In this document: positions 16,747 to 24,717 of the stretch, piece after piece
Numbering within the stretch: the stretch's first letter is position 1
Layout: every line of letters begins with the position of its first letter
NCBI GenBank assembly: GCA_903920695.1
Contig: CAIXNB010000205.1
Location: forward strand, 1-46,535
Direction of reading: 5' to 3'
DNA: 46,535 nucleotides
Origin: an uncultured beta proteobacterium
Lineage (GTDB): Bacteria > Pseudomonadota > Gammaproteobacteria > Burkholderiales > Burkholderiaceae_C
The notes under the pieces: generated by a model
What the model saw: only the letters and a program-made list of their open reading frames with translations
The model's database searches: none
What the model was told of the DNA's origin: nothing
Made by a program: the position numbers and the translations under genes

Positions 16747-17772
16747 ATGACCGCCAGCGCCCCACCCGCCACCAAAACCCTCTGCATGGACATCTACTGG
16801 GATACCGACGTGCTGGCCGGCGCGGCCCTGGCCGCAGTCGACGTGCTGCGCAGCGTCAACCTGCTGGCCTCGATGCGCGCGCCGCGCCGGTCGGCCCCGC
16901 TGACTTGGCGCTGGTGGTGTGCGAGCGGCGTGCGCACGCCACGCGCCTTACCGCGCGGCGCGGCCTACCGCGGCCCGGCCAGCCTGCTGCTGCTGCCGGG
17001 CTGGCACGCGCAGAGCGGACCGCATCTGGACCAGATCGTGCAGCGCTGCGCACCCGCTATGACGCGCCTGCTGCAGGTGCACGCCGCGGGTGGGCTCGTG
17101 GCCGGACTCTACAACGCCGCCGCCCTTCTCGGCGAAGCGGGGCTGCTGTGCGGGCGCAACGCGGTTGCGCCCTGGCCCTTCGTCGCCCCGGTGCTGCGCC
17201 ACGCGGCCGACGCACGCCTGCTGACCGACCGCGCCTGGACCATGGACCAGCGCGTCTGGACCTGCGATTCACCGGTACTGGCAACCGAGGTCGTGCTCGA
17301 CATGTTGCGCCAGACAGCGCTGGCCGAACTGGCCAGCGCTGCCGCCCATGTCTACCTGCATTCCAGGGAGCGCCAGCAGGTCGCGACGCAGATTGTGGCC
17401 GGCGCCCAGCATCGCATCCTGCCAGCCGGTGCGCTTGAGCGCGCGCGACGTTGGCTCGAAGAACACATGACGGAGCCCTACGACTTGGCGGCAACGGCGC
17501 ACGCCGCAGCCATCAGCACGCGCTCCCTGCTGCGTCACTTTGCCAGCGCGCACGAGCAGAGTCCGCTCGACTACCTGCACGGTCTGCGCGTAGCGCGTGC
17601 CCGCGTGCTGCTGGAGACCACTTACGTCAGCGTGGAACAGGTGGCACAGATGTGTGGCTATCAGGATGCTGGCAGCTTTCGCCGTGTCTTCCAGCGATTG
17701 ACGAAAGAACTGCCGGCCGGCTACCGCGAGCGCTACCGGCTGCGCACCAGCCGCAAACGCTGGCCGGGTTAA
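16747..17772 (+). CDS. GlxA-type AraC-family transcriptional regulator (DJ-1/PfpI-like N-terminal domain)
   Basis: Protein of 341 aa from the ATG at 16747; an in-frame TTG at 16717 is less likely. The first 190 residues form a DJ-1/PfpI-like domain as in GlxA regulators (LLLLPGWH near 75 and AAGGLVAGLYNAAALLGEAG near 113). The last 110 hold two AraC helix-turn-helix motifs (YDLAATAHAAAISTRSLLRHF and VSVEQVAQMCGYQDAGSFRR, each 20-21 residues). Such proteins often control amino acid or quaternary amine catabolism. It is divergent from the Bug/M81/desulfhydrase operon across a gap of about 95 bp, and probably regulates it; this is inferred from position. Confidence 0.88.
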   Translation: MTASAPPATKTLCMDIYWDTDVLAGAALAAVDVLRSVNLLASMRAPRRSAPLTWRWWCASGVRTPRALPRGAAYRGPASLLLLPGWHAQSGPHLDQIVQRCAPAMTRLLQVHAAGGLVAGLYNAAALLGEAGLLCGRNAVAPWPFVAPVLRHAADARLLTDRAWTMDQRVWTCDSPVLATEVVLDMLRQTALAELASAAAHVYLHSRERQQVATQIVAGAQHRILPAGALERARRWLEEHMTEPYDLAATAHAAAISTRSLLRHFASAHEQSPLDYLHGLRVARARVLLETTYVSVEQVAQMCGYQDAGSFRRVFQRLTKELPAGYRERYRLRTSRKRWPG

Positions 17773-18008
17773 GCTGCTTCAGGATTGCGCCCATCAAGCG
17801 CAGCGGCGCTGGCGCAAGCGGCACAGACACAGCGCATAGCGCGCACCGCTGGCGGGATGCGCGCCAGCAAGTCCGGGTTGAATGTGATGTCATTGCACCA
17901 GCACGGCCCCTGCGGCACGCCGGTGGCCTGCTGTATTTCCATGGCGCACTGGTTGAGCTGCCCGCATAAGGGGCATCGATCAGGACCGCTATCTGGCATC
18001 ACCGGCAT
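17769..18008 (-). CDS. Cysteine-rich CWC family protein
   Basis: Small protein of about 79 aa with the Cys-rich CWC pattern: CPLCGQLNQCAME near the N-terminus, then PCWC, then a terminal RCVCAACA. The paired cysteines suggest one zinc or other metal site. The molecular function of the family is unknown. The reading frame is open to 18116, but similarity-like sequence begins only near MPDSGPDRCPLCG, so ATG 18008 (or 17999) is a better start. Its 3' end overlaps the 3' end of the convergent regulator gene by 4 bp. Confidence 0.75.
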   Translation of the reverse strand: MPVMPDSGPDRCPLCGQLNQCAMEIQQATGVPQGPCWCNDITFNPDLLARIPPAVRAMRCVCAACASAAALDGRNPEAA

Positions 18009-18237
18009 GGCTTGCTGGCAAGGCCGCACCGATCGGGTAACGCCAGGCCGGTGTGTGCAGCCGATCGGAAAATCAACGATGATTGCGGATGACTGTTTCT
18101 TACGTAGTACATTCACATATTATGGCCGTCCCAACCGTTGCAGTGACGCACCCGTCATGGTCGTGGCGGGGCCGGACTCTGCCCTTGAAATGAAGCGCTG
18201 GATCAGCCCCGGGCGCAGCGACGCATAAAAGGAACGC

Positions 18238-19455
18238 ATGGCAACTGCAAAGATGAAGGGCAACCAGGAGTTTGTCTTCGAGTGGGAAGGCAAGGACCGC
18301 AGTGGCAAACAGGTCCATGGCGAAACCCGTGCCGGTGGCGAAAACCAGGTCAAGGCCGCCTTGCGCCGCCAGGGTATTCTGCCGATCAAGCTCAGGAAGC
18401 GCAGAACCAGTGGCGGCAAGACGATCAAGCCGAAAGACCTGGCCATCTTCACGCGCCAACTCGCCACCATGATGAAGGCAGGCGTTCCCCTGCTGCAGGC
18501 GTTTGACATCGTCGGACGCGGCAACCCGAACCCGCGCGTCACCAAACTGCTGAACGACATTCGCAACGATGTGGAGACCGGCACCTCGCTCAGCGTCGCC
18601 TTTCGCAAGTACCCGCTGTACTTCGACAATCTCTACTGCAACCTGATCGAGGCCGGTGAGGCCGCCGGCATTCTGGACCAGTTGCTCGACCGGCTTGCGG
18701 TCTATATGGAGAAGACCGAGGCCATCAAGTCCAAGATCAAGTCGGCCTTGATGTACCCGATATCGGTGCTGGTCGTGGCCTTTGTCGTCACCGCGGTCAT
18801 CATGATCTTCGTCGTGCCAGCGTTCAAGGAGGTGTTCGCGAACTTTGGCGCCGACCTGCCGGCGCCAACGCTGGCCGTGATTGCCATCAGCGAGATCTTC
18901 GTCAAGTACTGGTGGCTGATCTTCGGCGGCATGGGCGGTGGCTTCTACTTTTTCATGCAGGCTTGGCGCCGCAATGAAAAGATGCAACACGTGATGGACC
19001 GCATCATGCTCAATATGCCGATCTTCGGCGTGCTCGTCGACAAATCCTGCATTGCCCGCTGGACGCGCACCCTGTCGACCATGTTCGCCGCCGGCGTGCC
19101 GCTGGTGGAGGCGCTCGATTCGGTCGGCGGTGCGGCTGGAAATTCGGTCTACACCCTGGCGACCAAGAAGATCCAGCAGGAGGTCTCAACCGGCACCGCG
19201 CTGACCGTGGCCATGACCAATGCCAATCTCTTTCCCTCCATGGTGCTGCAGATGTGCGCCATCGGCGAGGAATCGGGCTCGCTTGACCACATGCTGAGCA
19301 AGGCCGCGGATTTCTACGAGGCTGAGGTGGACGACATGGTGGCCGGCATATCGAGTCTGATGGAGCCCATCATCATCGTCATTCTGGGTACGGTCATCGG
19401 CGGCATTGTGGTTGCCATGTACCTGCCGATCTTCAAGCTGGGTCAGGTGGTCTGA
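18238..19455 (+). CDS. pilC: Type IV pilus inner membrane platform protein PilC
   Basis: Protein of 405 aa, the normal size for PilC/GspF-type platform proteins that couple the assembly ATPase to pilus growth. It has the two homologous T2SSF domains (about residues 70-195 and 275-398) with LAIFTRQLATMMKAGVPLLQ and the matching CIARWTRTLSTMFAAGVPLV. Three membrane segments are visible, near 175, 222 and 380. A ribosome site (AAAAGGAA) precedes the ATG. pilD follows with a 1-bp overlap. The assembly ATPase gene pilB, usually next to pilC, is not upstream here. Confidence 0.93.
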   Translation: MATAKMKGNQEFVFEWEGKDRSGKQVHGETRAGGENQVKAALRRQGILPIKLRKRRTSGGKTIKPKDLAIFTRQLATMMKAGVPLLQAFDIVGRGNPNPRVTKLLNDIRNDVETGTSLSVAFRKYPLYFDNLYCNLIEAGEAAGILDQLLDRLAVYMEKTEAIKSKIKSALMYPISVLVVAFVVTAVIMIFVVPAFKEVFANFGADLPAPTLAVIAISEIFVKYWWLIFGGMGGGFYFFMQAWRRNEKMQHVMDRIMLNMPIFGVLVDKSCIARWTRTLSTMFAAGVPLVEALDSVGGAAGNSVYTLATKKIQQEVSTGTALTVAMTNANLFPSMVLQMCAIGEESGSLDHMLSKAADFYEAEVDDMVAGISSLMEPIIIVILGTVIGGIVVAMYLPIFKLGQVV

Positions 19456-20297
19456 TGCTTACAACACAGTGGTTTGACGCCGCCGCCCTGGGCGTTCTCG
19501 GTCTGCTGATCGGCAGCTTTCTCAATGTCGTGATCTACCGCCTGCCGCTGATGCTCGAAGCACAGTGGCAAGCTGAATGCAAGGAACTGGCCGGGCAGGA
19601 AGTGCCCGTGGCGCCGACATTCAACCTGATGCTGCCGCGCTCGCGTTGCCCCAAGTGCCAGCACGCCATTAGCTGGTATGAAAACATTCCGATCCTGAGT
19701 TACATCTTCCTGCGCGCAAAATGCGCCGCCTGCAAGACGCCGATCAGCGCGCGCTACCCGCTGGTGGAACTGGCAACCGGCGCCTTGTTCTGCTACTGCG
19801 GCTGGACCTGGGGCATGAGCAGCCAAGCCCTGCTCTGGAGCGGATTCTGTGCAGCGCTTGTGACCTTGACCCTGATTGACTGGGACACCACCCTGCTGCC
19901 CGACGACATCACCTTGCCGCTGCTGTGGGCCGGTCTGATCGCGGCCGCGCTGCACTGGACCACGCCCAGCCTGCCCGACGCCCTGTGGGGTGCGGTGGCC
20001 GGCTACATGTCGCTGTGGCTGGTTTACTGGGGCTTCAAACTGGTCACCGGCAAGGAAGGGATGGGCTTTGGTGATTTCAAACTGTTCGCCGCCCTGGGCG
20101 CCTGGTTCGGCTGGCAGGCACTGGTCCCGATCATCCTGATGGCCTCGGTGATCGGCGCCGTGATCGGCATCGGCATGAAATTCGCAAGCAGCCTGCGCGA
20201 AGGTCGCTATGTTCCGTTCGGCCCGTTCCTGGCCGGTGCCGGCCTGACCGCCATGATTTTCGGCCCTGGCTCGATCCTTCACGCAGTAGGTCTGTAG
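19455..20297 (+). CDS. pilD: Type IV prepilin leader peptidase/N-methylase PilD
   Basis: Inner membrane protein of 280 aa that cleaves type IV prepilin and pseudopilin leader peptides and N-methylates the new N-terminus. The cytoplasmic zinc site has Cys65, Cys68, Cys90 and Cys93 in CPKCQ and CAACK. The catalytic aspartates are in IDWDTTLLPD (141-150) and GMGFGDFKL (Asp207). Several membrane segments follow, as in the family. It starts on the last base of pilC and is 3 bp upstream of coaE, the usual pilC-pilD-coaE order of beta- and gammaproteobacteria. Confidence 0.94.
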   Translation: MLTTQWFDAAALGVLGLLIGSFLNVVIYRLPLMLEAQWQAECKELAGQEVPVAPTFNLMLPRSRCPKCQHAISWYENIPILSYIFLRAKCAACKTPISARYPLVELATGALFCYCGWTWGMSSQALLWSGFCAALVTLTLIDWDTTLLPDDITLPLLWAGLIAAALHWTTPSLPDALWGAVAGYMSLWLVYWGFKLVTGKEGMGFGDFKLFAALGAWFGWQALVPIILMASVIGAVIGIGMKFASSLREGRYVPFGPFLAGAGLTAMIFGPGSILHAVGL

Positions 20298-20300
20298 CCG

Positions 20301-20918
20301 ATGCCCCCACCGTTCCGACTTGGACTGACCGGCGGCATTGGCAGCGGCAAGAGCACCGTGGCCGGCCTGCTCGCAGAACACGGGGCGGCCATCGTTGACG
20401 CCGACGCAATCTCGCGCCAGTCGACTGCAGCCGGCGGGCCGGCCATGGCCGCAATTGCCACCCAGTTCGGTCCGAACTTCGTGACCCCGGACGGCGCCTT
20501 GGACCGCGACCGGATGCGCGCGTTGATCCACAGCGACGCCAGCGCGCGCCAAGGGCTGGAGGCCATTGTTCATCCCCTGGTCGGCCAGGAAACGCTGCGT
20601 CAGACCGCGCGCGCAATCGAGCAGGGCCATCCCTGCATCGTGTTCGATGTGCCGCTGTTGGTGGAGTCGCCGATCTGGCGCGCGCGCGTCGATCACGTGC
20701 TGGTAGTCGATTGCAACGCCGAAGTCCAGATTCACCGGGTCATGGCGCGCAACCAGTTGCCGCGCAGTGAGATTGAAAAAATCATCGCCTCGCAGGCCAG
20801 CCGTGAGCAGCGGCTCGGCGCCGCCGACAGCGTGCTGTTCAACGTGGCACTGAGCCTGACCCAGCTCGCCGACGAGGTGCACCAATTGAGCCCACGCTTC
20901 GGGCTATCATCTGGGTAG
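20301..20918 (+). CDS. coaE: Dephospho-CoA kinase CoaE
   Basis: Cytoplasmic kinase of 205 aa that carries out the last step of CoA synthesis, phosphorylating the ribose 3'-OH of dephospho-CoA. The P-loop is GLTGGIGSGKST (7-18) at the N-terminus. DADAISR (33-39) supplies the conserved catalytic Asp region, and VFDVPLLVES near residue 113 is the family's third motif. It sits in the conserved pilD-coaE-zapD-yacG order. Confidence 0.95.
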   Translation: MPPPFRLGLTGGIGSGKSTVAGLLAEHGAAIVDADAISRQSTAAGGPAMAAIATQFGPNFVTPDGALDRDRMRALIHSDASARQGLEAIVHPLVGQETLRQTARAIEQGHPCIVFDVPLLVESPIWRARVDHVLVVDCNAEVQIHRVMARNQLPRSEIEKIIASQASREQRLGAADSVLFNVALSLTQLADEVHQLSPRFGLSSG

Positions 20919-20948
20919 CATCTCCATTGGCCTAGCGAAGAAATCAGC

Positions 20949-21704
20949 GTGATCCTCTACGAATATCCCTTTAACGAGCGCATTCGCACCTATTTGCGAC
21001 TGGAGCACCTGTTTGTCCGCCTGGCCGAACTGGTTGCGCGCGAACTGGCGCTGGACCACCACTTTGCGCTGGCCACGATTTTCGAAATCATGGACGTGGC
21101 AGCGCGTGCCGACCTCAAGTCCGACGTACTCAAAGACCTCGACCGGCAACGCCATCTGCTCGAGGGCTACCGCAACAACCCCGTGATTGCGCAAGATGTG
21201 CTCGACAAGGTGATCGGGCAAATGGACCGCTGCTTCGAGACCTTGAGCAGTCTGCCGGGCAAAGCCGGTCAGGCATTGACCGAGAACGACTGGCTCATGA
21301 GCCTGCGCAGCCGCATCGGCATCCCAGGTGGCACTTGCGAGTTCGATCTGCCGGCCTACTACGCCTGGCAGCACAGAACCGTTGCCCAGCGCCGCAGCGA
21401 CCTGATCCGCTGGGCGGATACGCTGGCACCACTGGCCGAATCGGTTCAGTTGCTGCTCAAGCTGCTGCGCGATTCTGGCGTGCCGCAAAAAGTTATGGCC
21501 ACGGCCGGGCAGTTCCAGCAAAACCTGCCGCAGGGTCGGACCTTTCAACTGCTGCGCCTGACACTCGACCCGGCCCTCGAACTGATCCCCGAGATCAGCG
21601 GCAACCGCTTGATGGTCTCGATCCGGCTGATGCAGATGGAGGCCGATGAGCGGCTGCATCCGAACACGGCCGACGCGACCTTCGAGCTGACCCTGTGCTC
21701 ATGA
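20949..21704 (+). CDS. zapD: Cell division protein ZapD
   Basis: Cytoplasmic protein of 251 aa that cross-links FtsZ filaments and stabilises the Z ring. It opens with ILYEYPFNERIRTYLRLEHL, the recognisable N-terminus of the family (formerly YacF/DUF1342). It lies between coaE and yacG as in many proteobacteria. The start at 20949 is used because the family signature begins at the second residue; GTG/ATG choice: the codon here is GTG. Its stop overlaps the yacG start in ATGA (21701-21704). Confidence 0.93.
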   Translation: MILYEYPFNERIRTYLRLEHLFVRLAELVARELALDHHFALATIFEIMDVAARADLKSDVLKDLDRQRHLLEGYRNNPVIAQDVLDKVIGQMDRCFETLSSLPGKAGQALTENDWLMSLRSRIGIPGGTCEFDLPAYYAWQHRTVAQRRSDLIRWADTLAPLAESVQLLLKLLRDSGVPQKVMATAGQFQQNLPQGRTFQLLRLTLDPALELIPEISGNRLMVSIRLMQMEADERLHPNTADATFELTLCS

Positions 21705-21916
21705 AACCGGCCGGAGAACAAGCGCCAGCAGCGCGCCAGGTGATCTGCCCGCATTGCAAGGGGCCAGCGGTCTATGCGCCGAGCAACGCGTTTCGACCTT
21801 TCTGCAGTGAGCGCTGCAAAAACATCGACTTCGGCGCCTGGGCCAATGAAGACTTCCGCATGCCCGACAAAGGCAGCCTGGAAGACCAGCTCACCGATCC
21901 GGGCGCGCTGCAATAG
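21701..21916 (+). CDS. yacG: DNA gyrase inhibitor YacG
   Basis: Small zinc protein of 71 aa. One zinc site is formed by CPHC near the N-terminus and CSERC in the middle (FRPFCSERCKNIDFGAWAN), the four-cysteine pattern of YacG. In E. coli it binds the C-terminal part of GyrB and inhibits gyrase. The start at 21701 overlaps the zapD stop by 4 bp and is preferred over the in-frame GTG two codons upstream. Confidence 0.92.
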   Translation: MKPAGEQAPAARQVICPHCKGPAVYAPSNAFRPFCSERCKNIDFGAWANEDFRMPDKGSLEDQLTDPGALQ

Positions 21917-21964
21917 ACGGTTGCGTGAATGGCCGCTCGGTGGCCATCCCGCGTGGCACGAGCT

Positions 21965-22036
21965 TGTCATTGCGGGCCTCAACCCGCAATCCATGTTCCG
22001 TGTGGCACTGGATCCCGGATCAGGTCCGGGATGACA
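21965..22036. repeat. Dispersed double-hairpin repeat, copy 1
   Basis: Outer arms TGTCAT (21965-21970) and ATGACA (22031-22036) enclose two hairpins. The first has TGCGGG paired with CCCGCA, the second GATCCCGGA paired with TCCGGGAT. A second copy with the same two hairpins but a different middle lies at 44329-44399. It sits between yacG and the convergent mutT gene, a usual place for such mobile or structural repeats. Confidence 0.75.
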
Positions 22037-22041
22037 GCATG

Positions 22042-22073
22042 TAGCCCTTATAAAGCGCAGCGTAATACGGGTT
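22042..22073. repeat. Short imperfect palindrome (dispersed type)
   Basis: TAGCCCTTATAAAGCGCAG followed by CGTAATACGGGTT forms an imperfect stem-loop directly after the double-hairpin repeat. The sequence resembles short dispersed elements with a GCGCAGCG core found between genes in many proteobacteria. It may work as a terminator-like structure for the convergent yacG and mutT transcripts. The remainder of 21917-22120 contains no gene. Confidence 0.45.
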
Positions 22074-22120
22074 TCGAGCGCGACGCCCCCGTCACGCCTA
22101 CGGTTCCATACGGGCTAGGC

Positions 22121-22600
22121 TCACTGGTTCGCTGCAATAGTGGGCTGCGTGAAGCCACGCTCGGCGGCCAGCCATTGCAGCACCGGCAGCGTGCCGGGCA
22201 ACACTGGCGCCACCTGAACCGGCAAACGCTGCCAGGCAAACATTTGTCCTTCGCGCATCTCAAGCTCACCCTGCCACGCGAACACCTTGCAGAAATTCAG
22301 CCGCACGAGCGCGTGCGGATAGTCAATCGTTTCTGCCTGCCACGGCTGCGCGCTGTCGATATGGATGCCCAGTTCTTCGTGCAGTTCACGCACAAGCGCC
22401 TGCACCACGGTCTCACCGGCTTCCAACTTGCCGCCGGGAAACTCCCAGTAGCCCGCATAGACCTTGCCCGGCGGGCGCGAGGTTAGCAGGAAGTCGCCAT
22501 CGGGCCGGATCAAGACACCAACCGCCACTTCAACAATGGTGCGCTCAGGGCCACCGACACGCGGCAGTTCGGCGTCGGCCACCAGGCGCGCCTTGTTCAT
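22121..22600 (-). CDS. mutT: NUDIX hydrolase, MutT-like
   Basis: Protein of 159 aa with a complete Nudix box (GGKLEAGETVVQALVREL then HEELGI, about residues 56-79), matching GX5EX7REUXEEXGU. Members near yacG/zapD are MutT-type 8-oxo-dGTP pyrophosphatases that remove oxidised nucleotides before they are misincorporated. The length is slightly above E. coli MutT (129 aa), mainly by an N-terminal extension. The ATG overlaps the stop of the DUF815 ATPase gene by 4 bp, so the two are probably cotranslated. Confidence 0.88.
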   Translation of the reverse strand: MNKARLVADAELPRVGGPERTIVEVAVGVLIRPDGDFLLTSRPPGKVYAGYWEFPGGKLEAGETVVQALVRELHEELGIHIDSAQPWQAETIDYPHALVRLNFCKVFAWQGELEMREGQMFAWQRLPVQVAPVLPGTLPVLQWLAAERGFTQPTIAANQ

Positions 22601-23475
22601 GCGCCGCTGGCGTGCTGGCCCGCATAATCGCGCGCAAACTGGTAGGCTACGCGCCCGCTACGCGAGCCGCGCTCCAGGGCCCAAACCAGGGCCTGCGCCC
22701 GCGCCGCAGCAATGGCAGCAGGCGAGACACCGAAGGACTGCAGCCATTGCGCGACGATGGTCAGGTATTCGTCCTGCGTGAACGGGTAGAAGCTGACCCA
22801 CAAACCGAAACGCTCTGAGAGCGAGATCTTCTCCTCAACCACCTCGCCCGGATGGACTTCGCCGTCATCGGTGTGCGTGTAGCTGAGGTTTTCCTTCATG
22901 TATTCGGGCAGCAGATGGCGCCGGTTGCTGGTCGCGTAGATCAGCACATTGGGCGTGGTCGCTGCCACCGAACCATCGAGGATGGATTTGAGCGCCTTGT
23001 AACCCGGCTCGCCGTCCTCGAAGCTCAGGTCGTCGCAAAAGACAATGAATTTTTCCGGCCGCTCCGAGACCACGTCCACGATGTCATGCAGGTCCGTCAG
23101 ATCGGCCTTGTCAACCTCGATCAGGCGCAGACCGCGCGCCGCGTATTCATTCAGACAGGCCTTGATCAGCGAAGACTTGCCGGTGCCGCGCGCGCCGGTG
23201 AGCAACACGTTGTTGGCCGGTTGGCCATTGACGAACTGCAGCGTGTTGCGCCCAATCTTTTCCTTTTGCGGCTCGATTTCCTTCAGGTCCGCCAGCCGCA
23301 TGGCACCAACGTGGCGCACCGGCGAGAGCAGGCCCTGGCCCGAACTGCGCTTGCGGTAGCGAAAGGCAACAGACGCGTTCCAGTCTGGCGCCGTCAGGCT
23401 CTGCGGCAAGGCCGCTTCAATGCGCGCCATCAATTGCTCGGCGCGCCGGAAGATGGGGTCGAAGTCGGGGATCAC
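22597..23475 (-). CDS. DUF815 family AAA-type ATP-binding protein
   Basis: Protein of 292 aa with a Walker A motif [14 protein letters not shown] (about 91-104), a Walker B-like [12 protein letters not shown] (144-155) and a sensor-like [16 protein letters not shown] (176-191). The domain is the DUF815 family of P-loop ATPases common in bacteria near mutT and argJ. Its biochemical role is unknown. It overlaps mutT and argJ by 4 bp each, forming an argJ-DUF815-mutT unit downstream of secA. Confidence 0.88.
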   Translation of the reverse strand: MIPDFDPIFRRAEQLMARIEAALPQSLTAPDWNASVAFRYRKRSSGQGLLSPVRHVGAMRLADLKEIEPQKEKIGRNTLQFVNGQPANNVLLTGARGTGKSSLIKACLNEYAARGLRLIEVDKADLTDLHDIVDVVSERPEKFIVFCDDLSFEDGEPGYKALKSILDGSVAATTPNVLIYATSNRRHLLPEYMKENLSYTHTDDGEVHPGEVVEEKISLSERFGLWVSFYPFTQDEYLTIVAQWLQSFGVSPAAIAAARAQALVWALERGSRSGRVAYQFARDYAGQHASGA

Positions 23476-24701
23476 GATCGGTAGTCGGCGTTGATCGAGA
23501 CGTAGTCATGGCTGAGATCGCAGGTCCAGACCGTGTCCATGGCATCGCCGCGCCCGAGCAAGACGCGCACCGTGATCTCGCTTTGCTGCATGACACGCTG
23601 GCCGTCTTCCTCGCGGTAATCGGGATGACGTCCGCCACCGGTCGCGACGTGAACGTCGGCTAGGTACAGGTCGATGCCGGTCTGCTCCAGGTCGGCGATG
23701 CCGGCATAACCGACGGCCGCCAGAATGCGCCCCAGATTCGGGTCGCTGGCAAAAAATGCGGTCTTGACCAGCGGGGAATGGGCAATGGCGTAAGCCACCT
23801 GACGGCACTCGGCTTGTGTCTTGCCGCCTTCAACCTGGATCGTGATGAACTTGGTCGCGCCTTCGCCGTCGCGCACGATGGCCTGCGCCAGCTTTCTGGC
23901 GACATCAAGCATGGCGGCCTTGAGCGCGCGCCCGTTGGCGCTGTCCAGCGAATCGATGCGGGCGTGCTTGGCCTTGTTGCTCGCGATGACGACAAAGGAG
24001 TCATTGGTCGAGGTGTCGCCATCGACGGTGACGCGGTTGAAGGACCCTTCAGCCAACTCCTTCGCCAGTTGCTCGATCACGTCCTCGCTGACGCAGGCGT
24101 CGGTCGCCATGAAGCCAAGCATGGTTGCCATGTTGGGCCGGATCATGCCGGCGCCCTTGCTGATGCCGGTGATGCTGACCAGCGCGCCGTCAATCACCAG
24201 TTGCGTGCCAAAGGCCTTGGCCACGGTGTCGGTTGTCATGATGGCCTCGGCCGCGCGCAGCCAGTTGTCTTCACGCGCGTCGGCGAGCGCAGCGTCAAGC
24301 CCGGCCTCAATGCGATCAACCGGCAAGGACTCCATGATGACACCGGTTGAAAAAGGCAGGACGGCGTAGGCCGCGATGTCAAGTTTGACCGCCAGTGCAA
24401 CGCAAGTGCTGATGGCACGGCGCCGGCCGTCGGCGCCGGTGCCGGCGTTGGCGTTGCCGGTGTTAATCAGCATGGCCCGGATATCGTAGGTGCGCGCCAG
24501 ATGCTCGCGGCAGATCTGCACCGGCGCGGCGCAAAAACGATTTTGTGTAAAAACGCCGGCGACTGCCGTGCCCTGATCGAGCAACATGACCGTCAGGTCC
24601 TTGCGATTGGCCTTGCGCACACCGGCTTCGGTGACGCCCAGGCGCACCCCTGCGATGGGAAAGAGTTCAGCCGGGTTCGGCGCTGGCAAATTGACAGCCA
24701 T
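23472..24701 (-). CDS. argJ: Bifunctional ornithine acetyltransferase / N-acetylglutamate synthase ArgJ
   Basis: Protein of 409 aa for arginine synthesis: it transfers acetyl from N-acetylornithine to glutamate and may also use acetyl-CoA. The self-cleavage site lies in [16 protein letters not shown], where the Thr of NMATML becomes the N-terminal nucleophile of the beta chain. It ends in [11 protein letters not shown], a typical ArgJ tail. The frame is open upstream to 24842, but the start at 24701 ([10 protein letters not shown]) has a GGGAG ribosome site and matches the family N-terminus. It follows secA with a 16-bp gap. Confidence 0.95.
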   Translation of the reverse strand: MAVNLPAPNPAELFPIAGVRLGVTEAGVRKANRKDLTVMLLDQGTAVAGVFTQNRFCAAPVQICREHLARTYDIRAMLINTGNANAGTGADGRRRAISTCVALAVKLDIAAYAVLPFSTGVIMESLPVDRIEAGLDAALADAREDNWLRAAEAIMTTDTVAKAFGTQLVIDGALVSITGISKGAGMIRPNMATMLGFMATDACVSEDVIEQLAKELAEGSFNRVTVDGDTSTNDSFVVIASNKAKHARIDSLDSANGRALKAAMLDVARKLAQAIVRDGEGATKFITIQVEGGKTQAECRQVAYAIAHSPLVKTAFFASDPNLGRILAAVGYAGIADLEQTGIDLYLADVHVATGGGRHPDYREEDGQRVMQQSEITVRVLLGRGDAMDTVWTCDLSHDYVSINADYRS

Positions 24702-24717
24702 GTCTACGCTCCCGATT

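Noticed and set aside
18123-18194. Possible 23-codon peptide upstream of pilC
   Set aside because: Starts at ATG 18123 with a -10-like TATTAT directly before it, but there is no ribosome site and the translation shows nothing protein-like.
19443-20885. Long minus-strand open frame of 480 codons
   Set aside because: Antisense to pilD and coaE, which have full catalytic motifs; the translation is low in hydrophobic structure and rich in His, Gln and Arg.
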